The notes below the pieces were generated by a model. The model ran no database searches, was not told the origin of the DNA, and saw only the letters and a program-made list of their open reading frames with translations. Both the position numbers and the translations under genes were made by a program. This document shows, piece by piece, positions 5,583 through 11,940 of a stretch of 37,444 bases of DNA (position 1 is the stretch's first letter; the number at the start of each line of letters is the position of its first letter). The DNA is from a virus, in IMG/VR virus record IMGVR_UViG_3300022821_000059, positions 1 to 37,444 of that record, one strand, 5' to 3'.

Positions 5583-6050
5583 GCGGGCCAGCCTTCGGGA
5601 AGGGCCCGGTGCTCGGCTCCATCCAGCGCCAGCGGGGACTTGAGCCAGAACGGTACGCCGGACAGCTGGCAATGGGCCCGGGCATCTCTGTTCAGGCCTG
5701 GCCAGGGCCACGCCAACGCACGCCGCGATGTACTCAGGATGGGCCCGCGCAACCTCGGCAGGCTCGCCCATGATCCACCCGTACCGCTGAGGCTTGCGCG
5801 TGGTCAGGCACTTGCGCAGGCGGTTGGGGTGGAGCTTAATCTGATGCGCAGGGGCAGGTTCAATGCCGAAACCTGGGCCAGGCAGGACCTCGCCAGCCCC
5901 GTGGATGCCCTGGAAGTACCCCGTGATCATGCCCGGCAGCCAGCACTTGCGGCACCCCTCCGGCCTTTCGGCCGCAGGAAGCGCCAGCCGCGAGCACCCC
6001 GTGTATGGGCAGTTGCATGCCGTCCACCAGTCTGCTGAATTCTTGCTCAT
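5579..6050 (-). pseudogene. Decayed DUF5131 (phage Gp37/Gp68-like) gene
   Basis: The start is sound (AAGGAGG before MSKNSADWW). The N-terminal part resembles DUF5131: ADWWTACNCPYTGCSR, a GCRKCW pair, LHPNRLRKCL, RKPQRYGWIMGEP. Near 5690-5715 this frame turns Pro/Arg-rich, while the adjacent frame reads GLNRDARAHCQLSGVPFWLK and HRALPEGWP, the usual DUF5131 C-terminal signature, ending in a TGA that overlaps the next start. Joined, it is about 156 aa against roughly 220-260 for the family, so the middle is missing too. It looks like an internal deletion with loss of frame. A continuous frame 5370-6050 exists and would be read as 226 aa by an automatic caller. Confidence 0.5.
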
Positions 6051-6078
6051 CTCGTTGACCCTCCTTCGCTTGCGCGCC

Positions 6079-6762
6079 CTACCTTCTGCTGGCTGCCTCT
6101 ACTGCCTCCATCATCGGGTCGCCCTGCGGCACGCCATGCTTGACCGCCAGCTTGAGCAGCGCCTTGATGGTCGCCGGCTTGGTGTCGGCGTGCACGCCCC
6201 GCCCGGCGCGGAAGTCATCGATCACCAGCTTGCCGAGTGCCGTGGCGTGGTTGTAGATGTCCACGGCGGCCGCATCCTCGGCCGGGAACATGTCCTGCTG
6301 CGCACGGTTCATCTTGACCCACACCCGGCCGAGCAGGTTGCGGTGGATGAAGGACAGGACATCGACTGCATTGTCACCGAGCTCCACAGAAATGGTGATA
6401 TCCAGCGACAAATCAGGGCCGCCTGCCTTCATGGCGGCGCTGACCCGTCCGCTGAGGTCCATGGTGGTCTTGAAGTACAACTCCTCGTCTGGCGCGGCCT
6501 CGTCCCCGGTGAACAACCAGACCTCCGCCTTGTTGGTGTCCAGGTGCAGGGGAGCGCCGGCCAGGCGGCTGGGCCTGTCGTCCCCGTTGGACAGCATCTG
6601 CTGCACCTTGACCGCGTCACCGCCGATGCTCTCGGCCAGGGCCTGGTCAAAGGTGTAGTTCAGCTTGATGGACAGGCGCTTTTGTTCCCGGCCGCCCTTC
6701 TTTCCCTTGTAAACGTCCTCGGCCTGAGACATCAGGCGCGCTTCAAATGCTGCCTTGAACAT
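6079..6762 (-). CDS. Hypothetical 227-aa early protein
   Basis: Start chosen at MFKAAFEARL because AGGAGGGAAAT lies directly before it; an upstream ATG in frame has no such site and lies in a hairpin. The protein is soluble, with KKGGREQKRLSIKLNYTFDQAL, beta-type sequence in the middle (AEVWLFTGDE, DLSLDITISVEL) and a helical C-terminus. I do not recognise it. Its place between replication and annealing genes would suit a DNA-metabolism accessory protein, but no catalytic motif is visible. Confidence 0.65.
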   Translation of the reverse strand: MFKAAFEARLMSQAEDVYKGKKGGREQKRLSIKLNYTFDQALAESIGGDAVKVQQMLSNGDDRPSRLAGAPLHLDTNKAEVWLFTGDEAAPDEELYFKTTMDLSGRVSAAMKAGGPDLSLDITISVELGDNAVDVLSFIHRNLLGRVWVKMNRAQQDMFPAEDAAAVDIYNHATALGKLVIDDFRAGRGVHADTKPATIKALLKLAVKHGVPQGDPMMEAVEAASRR

Positions 6763-6774
6763 ATTTCCCTCCTG

Positions 6775-6822
6775 AAAAAGAGCGCCGCCACGGTTGTCCG
6801 CCACGGATAAGCCCGGGGCGCT
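6775..6822 (-). terminator. Hairpin with T tract ahead of the 227-aa gene
   Basis: On the minus strand AGCGCC (6817-6822) pairs with GGCGCT (6781-6786), followed by C and TTTTT (6775-6779). The loop is long and contains two 9-bp direct repeats (CCGCCACGG at 6785-6793 and 6798-6806, plus strand). It sits directly before the ribosome site of the next gene, so it could be an attenuator. The rest of 6763-6937 has only tiny frames (one reading HSNDRLVLVPANMSR). Confidence 0.35.
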
Positions 6823-6937
6823 TCTAATACTCCCTGGGCGGCGCGTTGTTTATCTGCTCATGTTGGCCGGCACCAGCACCAATCGGTCATTGGAATGTGA
6901 AATATTGATCAAGCTCTGACATTTGGTTATTCCTTTC

Positions 6938-7372
6938 CTAGTTGGGGGTTGGGTACTTCGCACCCATGTTGAAGATCTTAGAAATTTGATTAAATGCCTC
7001 CCGGGCGTCGGCCCCTAAGAGATCATCGGCGGCTGCGAATATCTGCGTTGATTCAATAACGCGCATGACCCCATCCCCCGCTATGTAATCGGGCTTTGTT
7101 TCAAAGCCGATCCCTATCGCCTCCAGGATGGCCGCGAAGCCGTCATAGTCAATTTCCGCCGGCGGGCGGCACTTGAGCATCCACTCCTTAACCGGGCCCG
7201 GGGCAAGTAAACCGACGCTAATTACCCTTTTAGCCCAATACCCGATGGTCACACCTTCACACTTGGGGTTGTGGGCAAAGTCCACCATGACCACGCCAAG
7301 CAGCATTCCTGCTACCTGTTTAATTTCTTCTTTATTCATTCTGCTTTCTCTTTTAAAGGATCGCCTCTTCAT
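6938..7372 (-). CDS. Hypothetical 144-aa protein
   Basis: Start at MKRRSFKRES is supported by GGAGGGCTGAACA just before it, lying in the end of the upstream gene; a second ATG (MNKEEIKQ, 7339) is weaker. One moderately hydrophobic stretch (VAGMLLGVVMVDFA) near the N-terminus, then a mixed soluble domain ending FNMGAKYPTPN. Not recognised. Lower GC than its neighbours. Confidence 0.6.
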   Translation of the reverse strand: MKRRSFKRESRMNKEEIKQVAGMLLGVVMVDFAHNPKCEGVTIGYWAKRVISVGLLAPGPVKEWMLKCRPPAEIDYDGFAAILEAIGIGFETKPDYIAGDGVMRVIESTQIFAAADDLLGADAREAFNQISKIFNMGAKYPTPN

Positions 7373-7375
7373 TGT

Positions 7376-7600
7376 TCAGCCCTCCGGTTTGCTGTTATCG
7401 GTGGGTTCTACCTGCTGTTGACGCTCACACTCAGCGAAGTACGCCTCCATGTCCTCTGCTGAGGCGCACTCGCCGCTGGTGTGGTAGAGGTGCGGATTGA
7501 CGCATTTGTCGCCCAGGACGCAGCCTGGGTCTTCTTCGGGCTGGTCTTCGTATCCGTCGTAGTAGTCATCCTCTTCTTCTTCGTCGTCCCATGGACTCAT
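7376..7600 (-). CDS. Acidic Cys/His-rich 74-aa protein
   Basis: MSPWDDEEEEDDYYDGYEDQ gives a strongly acidic start; then GCVLGDKC and NPHLYHTSGEC form a possible C-C-H-H-C metal site, followed by a helix (AEDMEAYFAECER). The ATG is chosen over a TTG upstream because AAAGGGAA precedes it. The acidic N-terminus could mimic DNA or bind a host protein, as small acidic phage proteins often do; this is inference. Confidence 0.55.
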   Translation of the reverse strand: MSPWDDEEEEDDYYDGYEDQPEEDPGCVLGDKCVNPHLYHTSGECASAEDMEAYFAECERQQQVEPTDNSKPEG

Positions 7601-7634
7601 TTCGTGTCGTTCCCTTTGCTGCAACGGGTGGTTA

Positions 7635-8342
7635 CTACATTGAGCAAACGCGACATGTGGCCTTCCTCCGGGTTTGTCTCGGCGTGTAACCAGCCTCGAA
7701 TTTCAATCTCAAGTTCTTCATGGATGCCGGTTGAGTGTCCCGGCTCGGGGACCGGAAGGTGTGACCTACCTGCTCCTCCCACTGCTCGCCCTGGGCGTAC
7801 ATCTCCGGGTGCTCCATCCAGAGCGTCCACCACTCCCCGAGTGTCTGGAAAAAGCACACGGCGCAGTCTGTACGGTCGGGTGGGGCATATCCACGGGCCG
7901 CGCAGTATTCGATAACGCGGCGCTCATCCCATCCCCATTCTCTGAGCGGGTAGGAGATCCCGGCGTCCCCGGCGTCATAGGTTCCTCCAACCCTGCCAAG
8001 CTCATCGGCACGGAGACCCACGGCCAACATGCAGCCCCGGTTTTCGTGCAGCCAGCGGGCCATGGGCTCGATTTTGATCATCCGGGTACACCAACGCATC
8101 CGCCAGGAGGGGAGGCAGTCCTGCTCCTCAATCAATTCCTCCAGCGTGGGGGCATCCAGATCGATCAGTTCCGCCCCCGTGGCCTTCACCACCCGTTCTA
8201 GGTGCTCGCGCACCCCCGGCAGTTCATTGCCGGTGGCCGTGTGTAGTAGGCAAAATGACCGCCCCATCTCGGCCAGGCGCAGGGCCATGGCGGTGGAGTC
8301 CTTGCCGCCACTGAAGGCGACCACGAGGGGGAAGAGGCTCAC
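7635..8342 (-). CDS. PAPS reductase-like PP-loop ATPase family protein
   Basis: The start GTG at 8342 follows AAGGAGGAGG, the best ribosome site in the area. The PP-loop FSGGKDST begins 9 residues in and binds ATP or a phosphosulfate. Conserved phage-family segments follow: LHTATGNELPGV, RWCTRMIKI, VGLRADE, YPLREWGWD, PDRTDCAVCFFQTLGEWW, EEQVGHTFRS and a final CRVC. These resemble PAPS reductase/adenine nucleotide alpha-hydrolase proteins widespread in phages whose substrate is unsettled; the Cys pairs could hold a metal. Same frame as 8343-8441, so a 268-aa form is possible. Confidence 0.72.
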   Translation of the reverse strand: MSLFPLVVAFSGGKDSTAMALRLAEMGRSFCLLHTATGNELPGVREHLERVVKATGAELIDLDAPTLEELIEEQDCLPSWRMRWCTRMIKIEPMARWLHENRGCMLAVGLRADELGRVGGTYDAGDAGISYPLREWGWDERRVIEYCAARGYAPPDRTDCAVCFFQTLGEWWTLWMEHPEMYAQGEQWEEQVGHTFRSPSRDTQPASMKNLRLKFEAGYTPRQTRRKATCRVCSM

Positions 8343-8441
8343 GATACCTCCTCCTTGCTCCAGTCTTTGTAGCTCTGGCCGCTGATCGGGGGTGCTCACC
8401 CGAATGTACAACCCACAACGTCTCTCGATCTCTTGCTTCAT
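8343..8441 (-). other. In-frame upstream segment resembling serine recombinase N-terminus
   Basis: 33 codons in frame with the PP-loop gene, with their own ATG and AAGGGG site. They read YIRVSTPDQRPELQ, close to the N-terminal consensus of serine recombinases (Y-x-R-V-S-T-x-x-Q with the catalytic Ser), but the recombinase stops there. It may be a relic, a chance match, or a real N-terminal extension of the PP-loop protein. Confidence 0.4.
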
Positions 8442-8444
8442 TTG

Positions 8445-9281
8445 TCACCCCTTGCTTTTAGGGTCGTTTCCGCATCCACTACCTGTGGGCCTCACCTGTT
8501 CATCCGTCCACAGCCACGCAAAGCCCGACGCCACCCACCGCTGCAACACTCGGTTGCCGTACACGGACAGCGTGGCCTTCTTCTCCTTGGCCGTCTTCTT
8601 GTCCCAGCCAAGGTTTGTGGTGATCAAGGTCCGCATCTCGCCCCGGTCTTCACGGTCCCGGGCATCAAAGAAGCGCCCGATCCTCTCCACGTCCTCCGCC
8701 TCCTCCTCTCCCAGATCGTCCACTAGGAGCCAAGGGGCGAGCAGGTATGGGGACAGCGGGCCAGCTCTGAACTTCAACGGGTCCTCTGTCCACCAGCGCC
8801 GCAGGGCTATCCCAAGGGTGGGGGCATCGATGAAACGGCCAGGGACCCACAGGTAGGCGCTGTCCCGGATGGCGCGATTTCTGACCGTCTTGAGGGGCAT
8901 CTTCAGCCGGCACCCGTTGGCCATGGCCCTGCAGCCGGCGTCCGTCTTTGCGTTGCCACCAGGTCCGGCGAGCACCACCACGCGGGAGCCCCTGCCCAGG
9001 GCCGCCTTGAGCTTCGCGATAGCTTCAGTCTCCCTGAATGCGTGCCCCGGCTTGTTGTTCCGCGGCCGGGTCACCCCGGTGAGAATGAACTCCCTCTCAT
9101 TGGGCGGGACCTCCAGGCTGCGCAACTCGGCCTCGAGGTTCATCTGGTCTAGTTTCTGCTGAAGCTCCTGAGCCTCGAGTATTTCATCATCAGTAGGGGG
9201 CCGCGGTGAGATGTCGGGAAGAAGACCCATGTCCTCCAGGATTTCCGGCATGCTCATCTCTTCAATGCTTTTTCGTGCCAT
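8445..9281 (-). CDS. DnaC-like helicase loader ATPase
   Basis: 278 aa from the ATG after GAGGAGGA. A helical N-terminal part (EILEAQELQQKLDQMNLEAEL) precedes an AAA+ core: VVLAGPGGNAKT at about 102-113, Walker B PWLLVDDLGE at 183-191, sensor LITTNLGW, and an arginine-finger type YGNRVLQRW. Family members load replicative helicase at origins. The usual GK[ST] is AKT here (Ala for the invariant Gly before Lys), which could slow ATP turnover. The neighbour upstream is a replication initiator, the standard phage pairing. Confidence 0.72.
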   Translation of the reverse strand: MARKSIEEMSMPEILEDMGLLPDISPRPPTDDEILEAQELQQKLDQMNLEAELRSLEVPPNEREFILTGVTRPRNNKPGHAFRETEAIAKLKAALGRGSRVVVLAGPGGNAKTDAGCRAMANGCRLKMPLKTVRNRAIRDSAYLWVPGRFIDAPTLGIALRRWWTEDPLKFRAGPLSPYLLAPWLLVDDLGEEEAEDVERIGRFFDARDREDRGEMRTLITTNLGWDKKTAKEKKATLSVYGNRVLQRWVASGFAWLWTDEQVRPTGSGCGNDPKSKG

Positions 9282-9285
9282 CACG

Positions 9286-10185
9286 CTAGTCCTCCTCGTC
9301 CTCGCCCGTGTAGCAGCCGTCAAGAATGTTGGCCGGCGCCACCGGGAAGGTGGTCTGCTTGCCCTTGGTCTTGAACCCTCCACTTTTTCCGCGGGCCATG
9401 GCCGCCTCTATCTTCTCCAGCTTGGTGCGCGGGTCGCTCTTGCCCTTCTTCTTCTTGCGCAGGGCCGGGGGCGTCAGACAGTTGTCACGCCAGCCCGGGA
9501 ACCCGTCGGCCTGGTCGTCGTGGTCCTTGAAGACGAACTCACCGATTGCCCGGATCTCCAACTCCGTCTTCTTGTCCGTCTCCACCACCTTGCGCAGGGC
9601 GTCCGCCCAACTGGGGAGCTCCTTGGTGAAGTTCTTCCCATGCCAATAGGGATGATTCTCCCCCCACCAACGGGCGAGCGGTATGTATCGCTCGCTTCTC
9701 TCTTCTGCTTTAGATGGTGTTGCTGCTGCTGATGTAGATGCTGCTGCAGCTGCAGCTGCTGCTGATGGTGGATTATTCGTGACAGGGCGTGACATGGCGT
9801 GACTGTCACGGGATTCCGCTCTTTTGTCACGGGCTCGCTTTCGCGCCTGTCGGTCCGCGTCTTTGCGCCGTCTGTCCTCCAAGGCGTCTTTATCCCTGTA
9901 CTTTTCATAGTTGAGCAGGACCCACCCGCCGTCAACGGGCTCAACCCGGCGCCCGCCGTGATCAGGGGTGCGCGAGAACTCGTCGGGGTCCAGCAGCACC
10001 TGCAGCGCCGCCTTGGCCTCCTGCATATCCAGGCGCGCAGCATCGGCCAGTCCGGGCAGGGAGGACTCCACCACGCCGTCCCTGTCGCACATGGCCAGCA
10101 GGGTGATCCACAGGATCTGCACGTCCTTGCCGGACCTCCAGACGGTGGAGTGGATGATGCTTCCGAACAGCTTGGAGTAGCTCAT
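9286..10185 (-). CDS. Phage replication initiator-like protein
   Basis: 299 aa; the ATG overlaps the methyltransferase stop (ATGA). The first 90 residues resemble the winged-helix domain of phage O-type or replisome-organiser proteins (MSYSKLFGSIIHSTVWRSGKDVQ, ILWITLLAMCDRDG, SLPGLADAARLDM, DGGWVLLNYEKYRD). A basic stretch (RQARKRARDKRAE) and a poly-Ala linker follow, then a C-terminal domain (RWWGENHPYWHGKN, GWRDNCLTPPAL) and a Lys-rich tail. It would bind the origin and recruit the downstream loader. No origin iterons are clear inside the gene. Confidence 0.68.
   Translation of the reverse strand: MSYSKLFGSIIHSTVWRSGKDVQILWITLLAMCDRDGVVESSLPGLADAARLDMQEAKAALQVLLDPDEFSRTPDHGGRRVEPVDGGWVLLNYEKYRDKDALEDRRRKDADRQARKRARDKRAESRDSHAMSRPVTNNPPSAAAAAAAASTSAAATPSKAEERSERYIPLARWWGENHPYWHGKNFTKELPSWADALRKVVETDKKTELEIRAIGEFVFKDHDDQADGFPGWRDNCLTPPALRKKKKGKSDPRTKLEKIEAAMARGKSGGFKTKGKQTTFPVAPANILDGCYTGEDEED
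9717..9771. repeat. GCT/GCA triplet repeat encoding an Ala/Ser linker
   Basis: A run of GCT and GCA triplets (plus-strand view) encodes, on the minus strand, about 20 residues dominated by Ala with a few Ser and Thr, in the initiator protein. It separates the DNA-binding and C-terminal domains. Such triplet runs change length easily. Confidence 0.6.
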
Positions 10186-11171
10186 GGATTTCCTGGTCCT
10201 GTTGCTTGAGTTTCGATCACTGGTCCTCCGAGGACACGCCATGCAAGCGCAGCCACTGCTGGAACTTGCCCATTTCCAATGGCTTTAAGTCGGTCCACCC
10301 GAGAGGCCACCCCATGAGCCACTCGACCCACGTTGGGTTCAACTGCCCACCATTCTCTGGGTTGTATTGTGCCCGCCCGCTCCCCGTCTTGCGCTCTGTC
10401 CCGCTGTAGCGGCTCATCTCCATCGTGCCCATGTCCTGCATTGAGGCCCGGGGAGTCGGCCATCGGCTCGTTGGGTTGCCGTGTCCATCCTTGCCGAGCG
10501 CCGCCAGAACCAGCGGAGTCCCTCCCCCTGAAGAGCCGGAGGCCCGAGTCACCTTCTTGATCGTGTTGCAGTCCCTCACCGTAGGCGTGGGCCACATCTT
10601 CACTTCCCTGGCCAGGTTTGTCTTTGGCCTTCCGTCCCCGCGGTGAGCACCAAGACTCCCTTTGCTGTCCGAGGCGATTGGAGTTGGCCAGGATCCAGAT
10701 CCGGTCCCTCTTGTGGTTGGCGCCAACGTGGTGAGCTCCCAGCACACCCCAGCGATCATCCTTCCCCATTTCGGCCAGGTCTCCTTGAACAACTCCGAGC
10801 CCCCGAGAAGTAAGCATTGGGCTGTTTTCCACGAAGCCGTAAGCGGGTCGAACCTCGCGAATGATCCGGGCCATCTCTGCCCAGAGGCCGGACCTTGCAC
10901 CGTCGATGCCTTCCCCTTTACCTGCTGTGCTGATGTCCTGGCACGGGAATCCGCCGCTGATGACATCGACGCGCCCTCGCCACGGTCGCCCGTCAAAGGT
11001 GCAGACATCGTCCCAGACGGGGAACCGGGGCAGGCACCCGTCGGCCTGTCTTCGGAGGAGCACTGACCTGGGGTAGGCAGCATTTTCAACAGCGCAGACG
11101 GTGCGCCATCCAAGGAGGACCCCTCCCAGGATGCCTCCTCCTGCCCCTGCAAAAAGTGCCAGCTCATTCAA
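10182..11171 (-). CDS. DNA (cytosine-5) methyltransferase, Dcm type
   Basis: 329 aa starting at TTG, the only start after an in-frame TGA and before motif I; the TTG overlaps the upstream stop. Motif I LFAGAGGGILGG binds S-adenosylmethionine; motif IV GGFPCQDIS holds the catalytic Cys (C77); motif VI is ENSP (residues 115-118); motif VIII HKRDRIWIL; motif X AIGNGQVP near 297-304. It methylates cytosine, probably to protect phage DNA from host restriction; no partner nuclease is adjacent. Residues 165-270 are the target-recognition region. A second long frame covers nearly all of the gene. Confidence 0.8.
   Translation of the reverse strand: MNELALFAGAGGGILGGVLLGWRTVCAVENAAYPRSVLLRRQADGCLPRFPVWDDVCTFDGRPWRGRVDVISGGFPCQDISTAGKGEGIDGARSGLWAEMARIIREVRPAYGFVENSPMLTSRGLGVVQGDLAEMGKDDRWGVLGAHHVGANHKRDRIWILANSNRLGQQRESWCSPRGRKAKDKPGQGSEDVAHAYGEGLQHDQEGDSGLRLFRGRDSAGSGGARQGWTRQPNEPMADSPGLNAGHGHDGDEPLQRDRAQDGERAGTIQPREWWAVEPNVGRVAHGVASRVDRLKAIGNGQVPAVAALAWRVLGGPVIETQATGPGNP
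10217..11167 (-). CDS. Overprinted frame in dcm (WPTP/WVEWLMGWP type)
   Basis: 316 codons in the +1 frame within dcm, from an ATG that directly follows the upstream TGA, 4 nt from the dcm TTG. The protein (MSWHFLQGQEEASW) resembles, from memory, a family of phage proteins beginning MSWLFSQALVEEYS and carrying ARFDPLTASWKTAQC, ETWPKWGRM, repeated WPTP motifs and LNPTWVEWLMGWPLGWTDLKPL. The family N-terminus corresponds to motif I of Dcm read one base over, so the relation may be old overprinting. Whether it is translated here is unknown. Confidence 0.4.
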   Translation of the reverse strand: MSWHFLQGQEEASWEGSSLDGAPSALLKMLPTPGQCSSEDRPTGACPGSPSGTMSAPLTGDRGEGASMSSAADSRARTSAQQVKGKASTVQGPASGQRWPGSFARFDPLTASWKTAQCLLLGGSELFKETWPKWGRMIAGVCWELTTLAPTTRGTGSGSWPTPIASDSKGSLGAHRGDGRPKTNLAREVKMWPTPTVRDCNTIKKVTRASGSSGGGTPLVLAALGKDGHGNPTSRWPTPRASMQDMGTMEMSRYSGTERKTGSGRAQYNPENGGQLNPTWVEWLMGWPLGWTDLKPLEMGKFQQWLRLHGVSSEDQ

Positions 11172-11407
11172 GAGCCGTCAGCGTCCTGCGGCTTCACGGG
11201 GAGCACCATCCCGCCCATGCTGGCCGGCACGATGTCTTCGTCCAGGCAGTCCATGGCGTAGCCGATCAGCCAGTCGGCAGTGGCGATGATGGAGGGCTTC
11301 TTGCTTGAGCGAACGATCACCTGCAGGCGCAGCCGGAAGGCCTCAAACCGAGATTGAAGGTGCTCGGCCAGCTTCAGGGTGATCACATGTCTTTTGGTTC
11401 CGTCCAT
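11168..11407 (-). CDS. Hypothetical 79-aa protein, possibly DNA-binding
   Basis: Start at MDGTKRHVITLK follows AAAGGA; a GTG further upstream (11446) lacks a site. A strand (KRHVITLKL), two helices (AEHLQSRFEAFRLRLQVIV and ATADWLIGYAMDCLDE) could form a ribbon-helix-helix-like unit, but the loop is long and the match weak. It begins the replication block; its stop overlaps the dcm TTG. Confidence 0.55.
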   Translation of the reverse strand: MDGTKRHVITLKLAEHLQSRFEAFRLRLQVIVRSSKKPSIIATADWLIGYAMDCLDEDIVPASMGGMVLPVKPQDADGS

Positions 11408-11504
11408 TGATATATTCCTTTTGGTAGGTAATTTGTTATTACCCACACGAGAGGGTGTGTCAATGGATTATTTGCTGGAAAGAATATTGCAGAGATGAAA
11501 AGAT

Positions 11505-11897
11505 TTATAAGGTGGGGCTTGCTTCAGTTGTTCCGGCCAGGGCCGCGGCGCACCCGCCCGGGTCGCACCCGCGCTTCTGCGGCTTGCCGTCCCGGTCGTA
11601 GGCCACGGTGGCCTTGTGCACCTCCGACAGCTTGCCGCTGTTGCGGGCCGCGGCGTGGGCCCTGCGCTTCTCCGCAGTGGCCAGCTGCTCCACCGCCAGC
11701 ATCAGGGCATCCAGCGGGTCCTGGCGTCCCTCCTTGGCGTTGCGGCGCTGGGCCATGGCGGTGCGTATCCAGGCGGTTGACAAGTCCTTGAGCACGCCGG
11801 CCACGGTGACGATGAGGACGGCCAGGGCGCCAGCTATGCCGAGCTCCCCGGGGCCGAGGGTGGATGTGGACTCCATGAGGGTGATGATCGGGTGCAT
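11505..11897 (-). CDS. Single-TM membrane protein (130 aa)
   Basis: After GGAGCAGTAG comes MHPIITLMES, then one hydrophobic helix (about residues 19-38, GIAGALAVLIVTVAGVLKDL), followed by a charged, likely helical region (RRNAKEGRQ, EQLATAEKRRAHAAARN) and a C-terminus with two Cys. N-terminal anchor plus helical tail fits an inner-membrane spanin or a phage holin-like accessory, but no family is certain. Lies between the tail fibre and the replication genes. Confidence 0.55.
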   Translation of the reverse strand: MHPIITLMESTSTLGPGELGIAGALAVLIVTVAGVLKDLSTAWIRTAMAQRRNAKEGRQDPLDALMLAVEQLATAEKRRAHAAARNSGKLSEVHKATVAYDRDGKPQKRGCDPGGCAAALAGTTEASPTL

Positions 11898-11940
11898 CTA
11901 CTGCTCCAGTGCGCCATCCCAGGCGCGGTACCGACTTGAC

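Noticed and set aside
5370-6050. Continuous 226-aa gene
   Set aside because: Its middle is Pro/Arg-rich and unlike either end, while another frame carries the DUF5131 C-terminus and ends exactly at a GTG start; read as two genes, one decayed.
8343-8441. Serine integrase gene
   Set aside because: Only the first roughly 20 residues of the family are present; no catalytic domain remainder or attachment site was found.
9474-10043. Minus-strand frame with poly-Gln in the initiator gene
   Set aside because: The Gln run is the triplet repeat read in another frame; the rest is Arg/Ser/Thr-rich nonsense.
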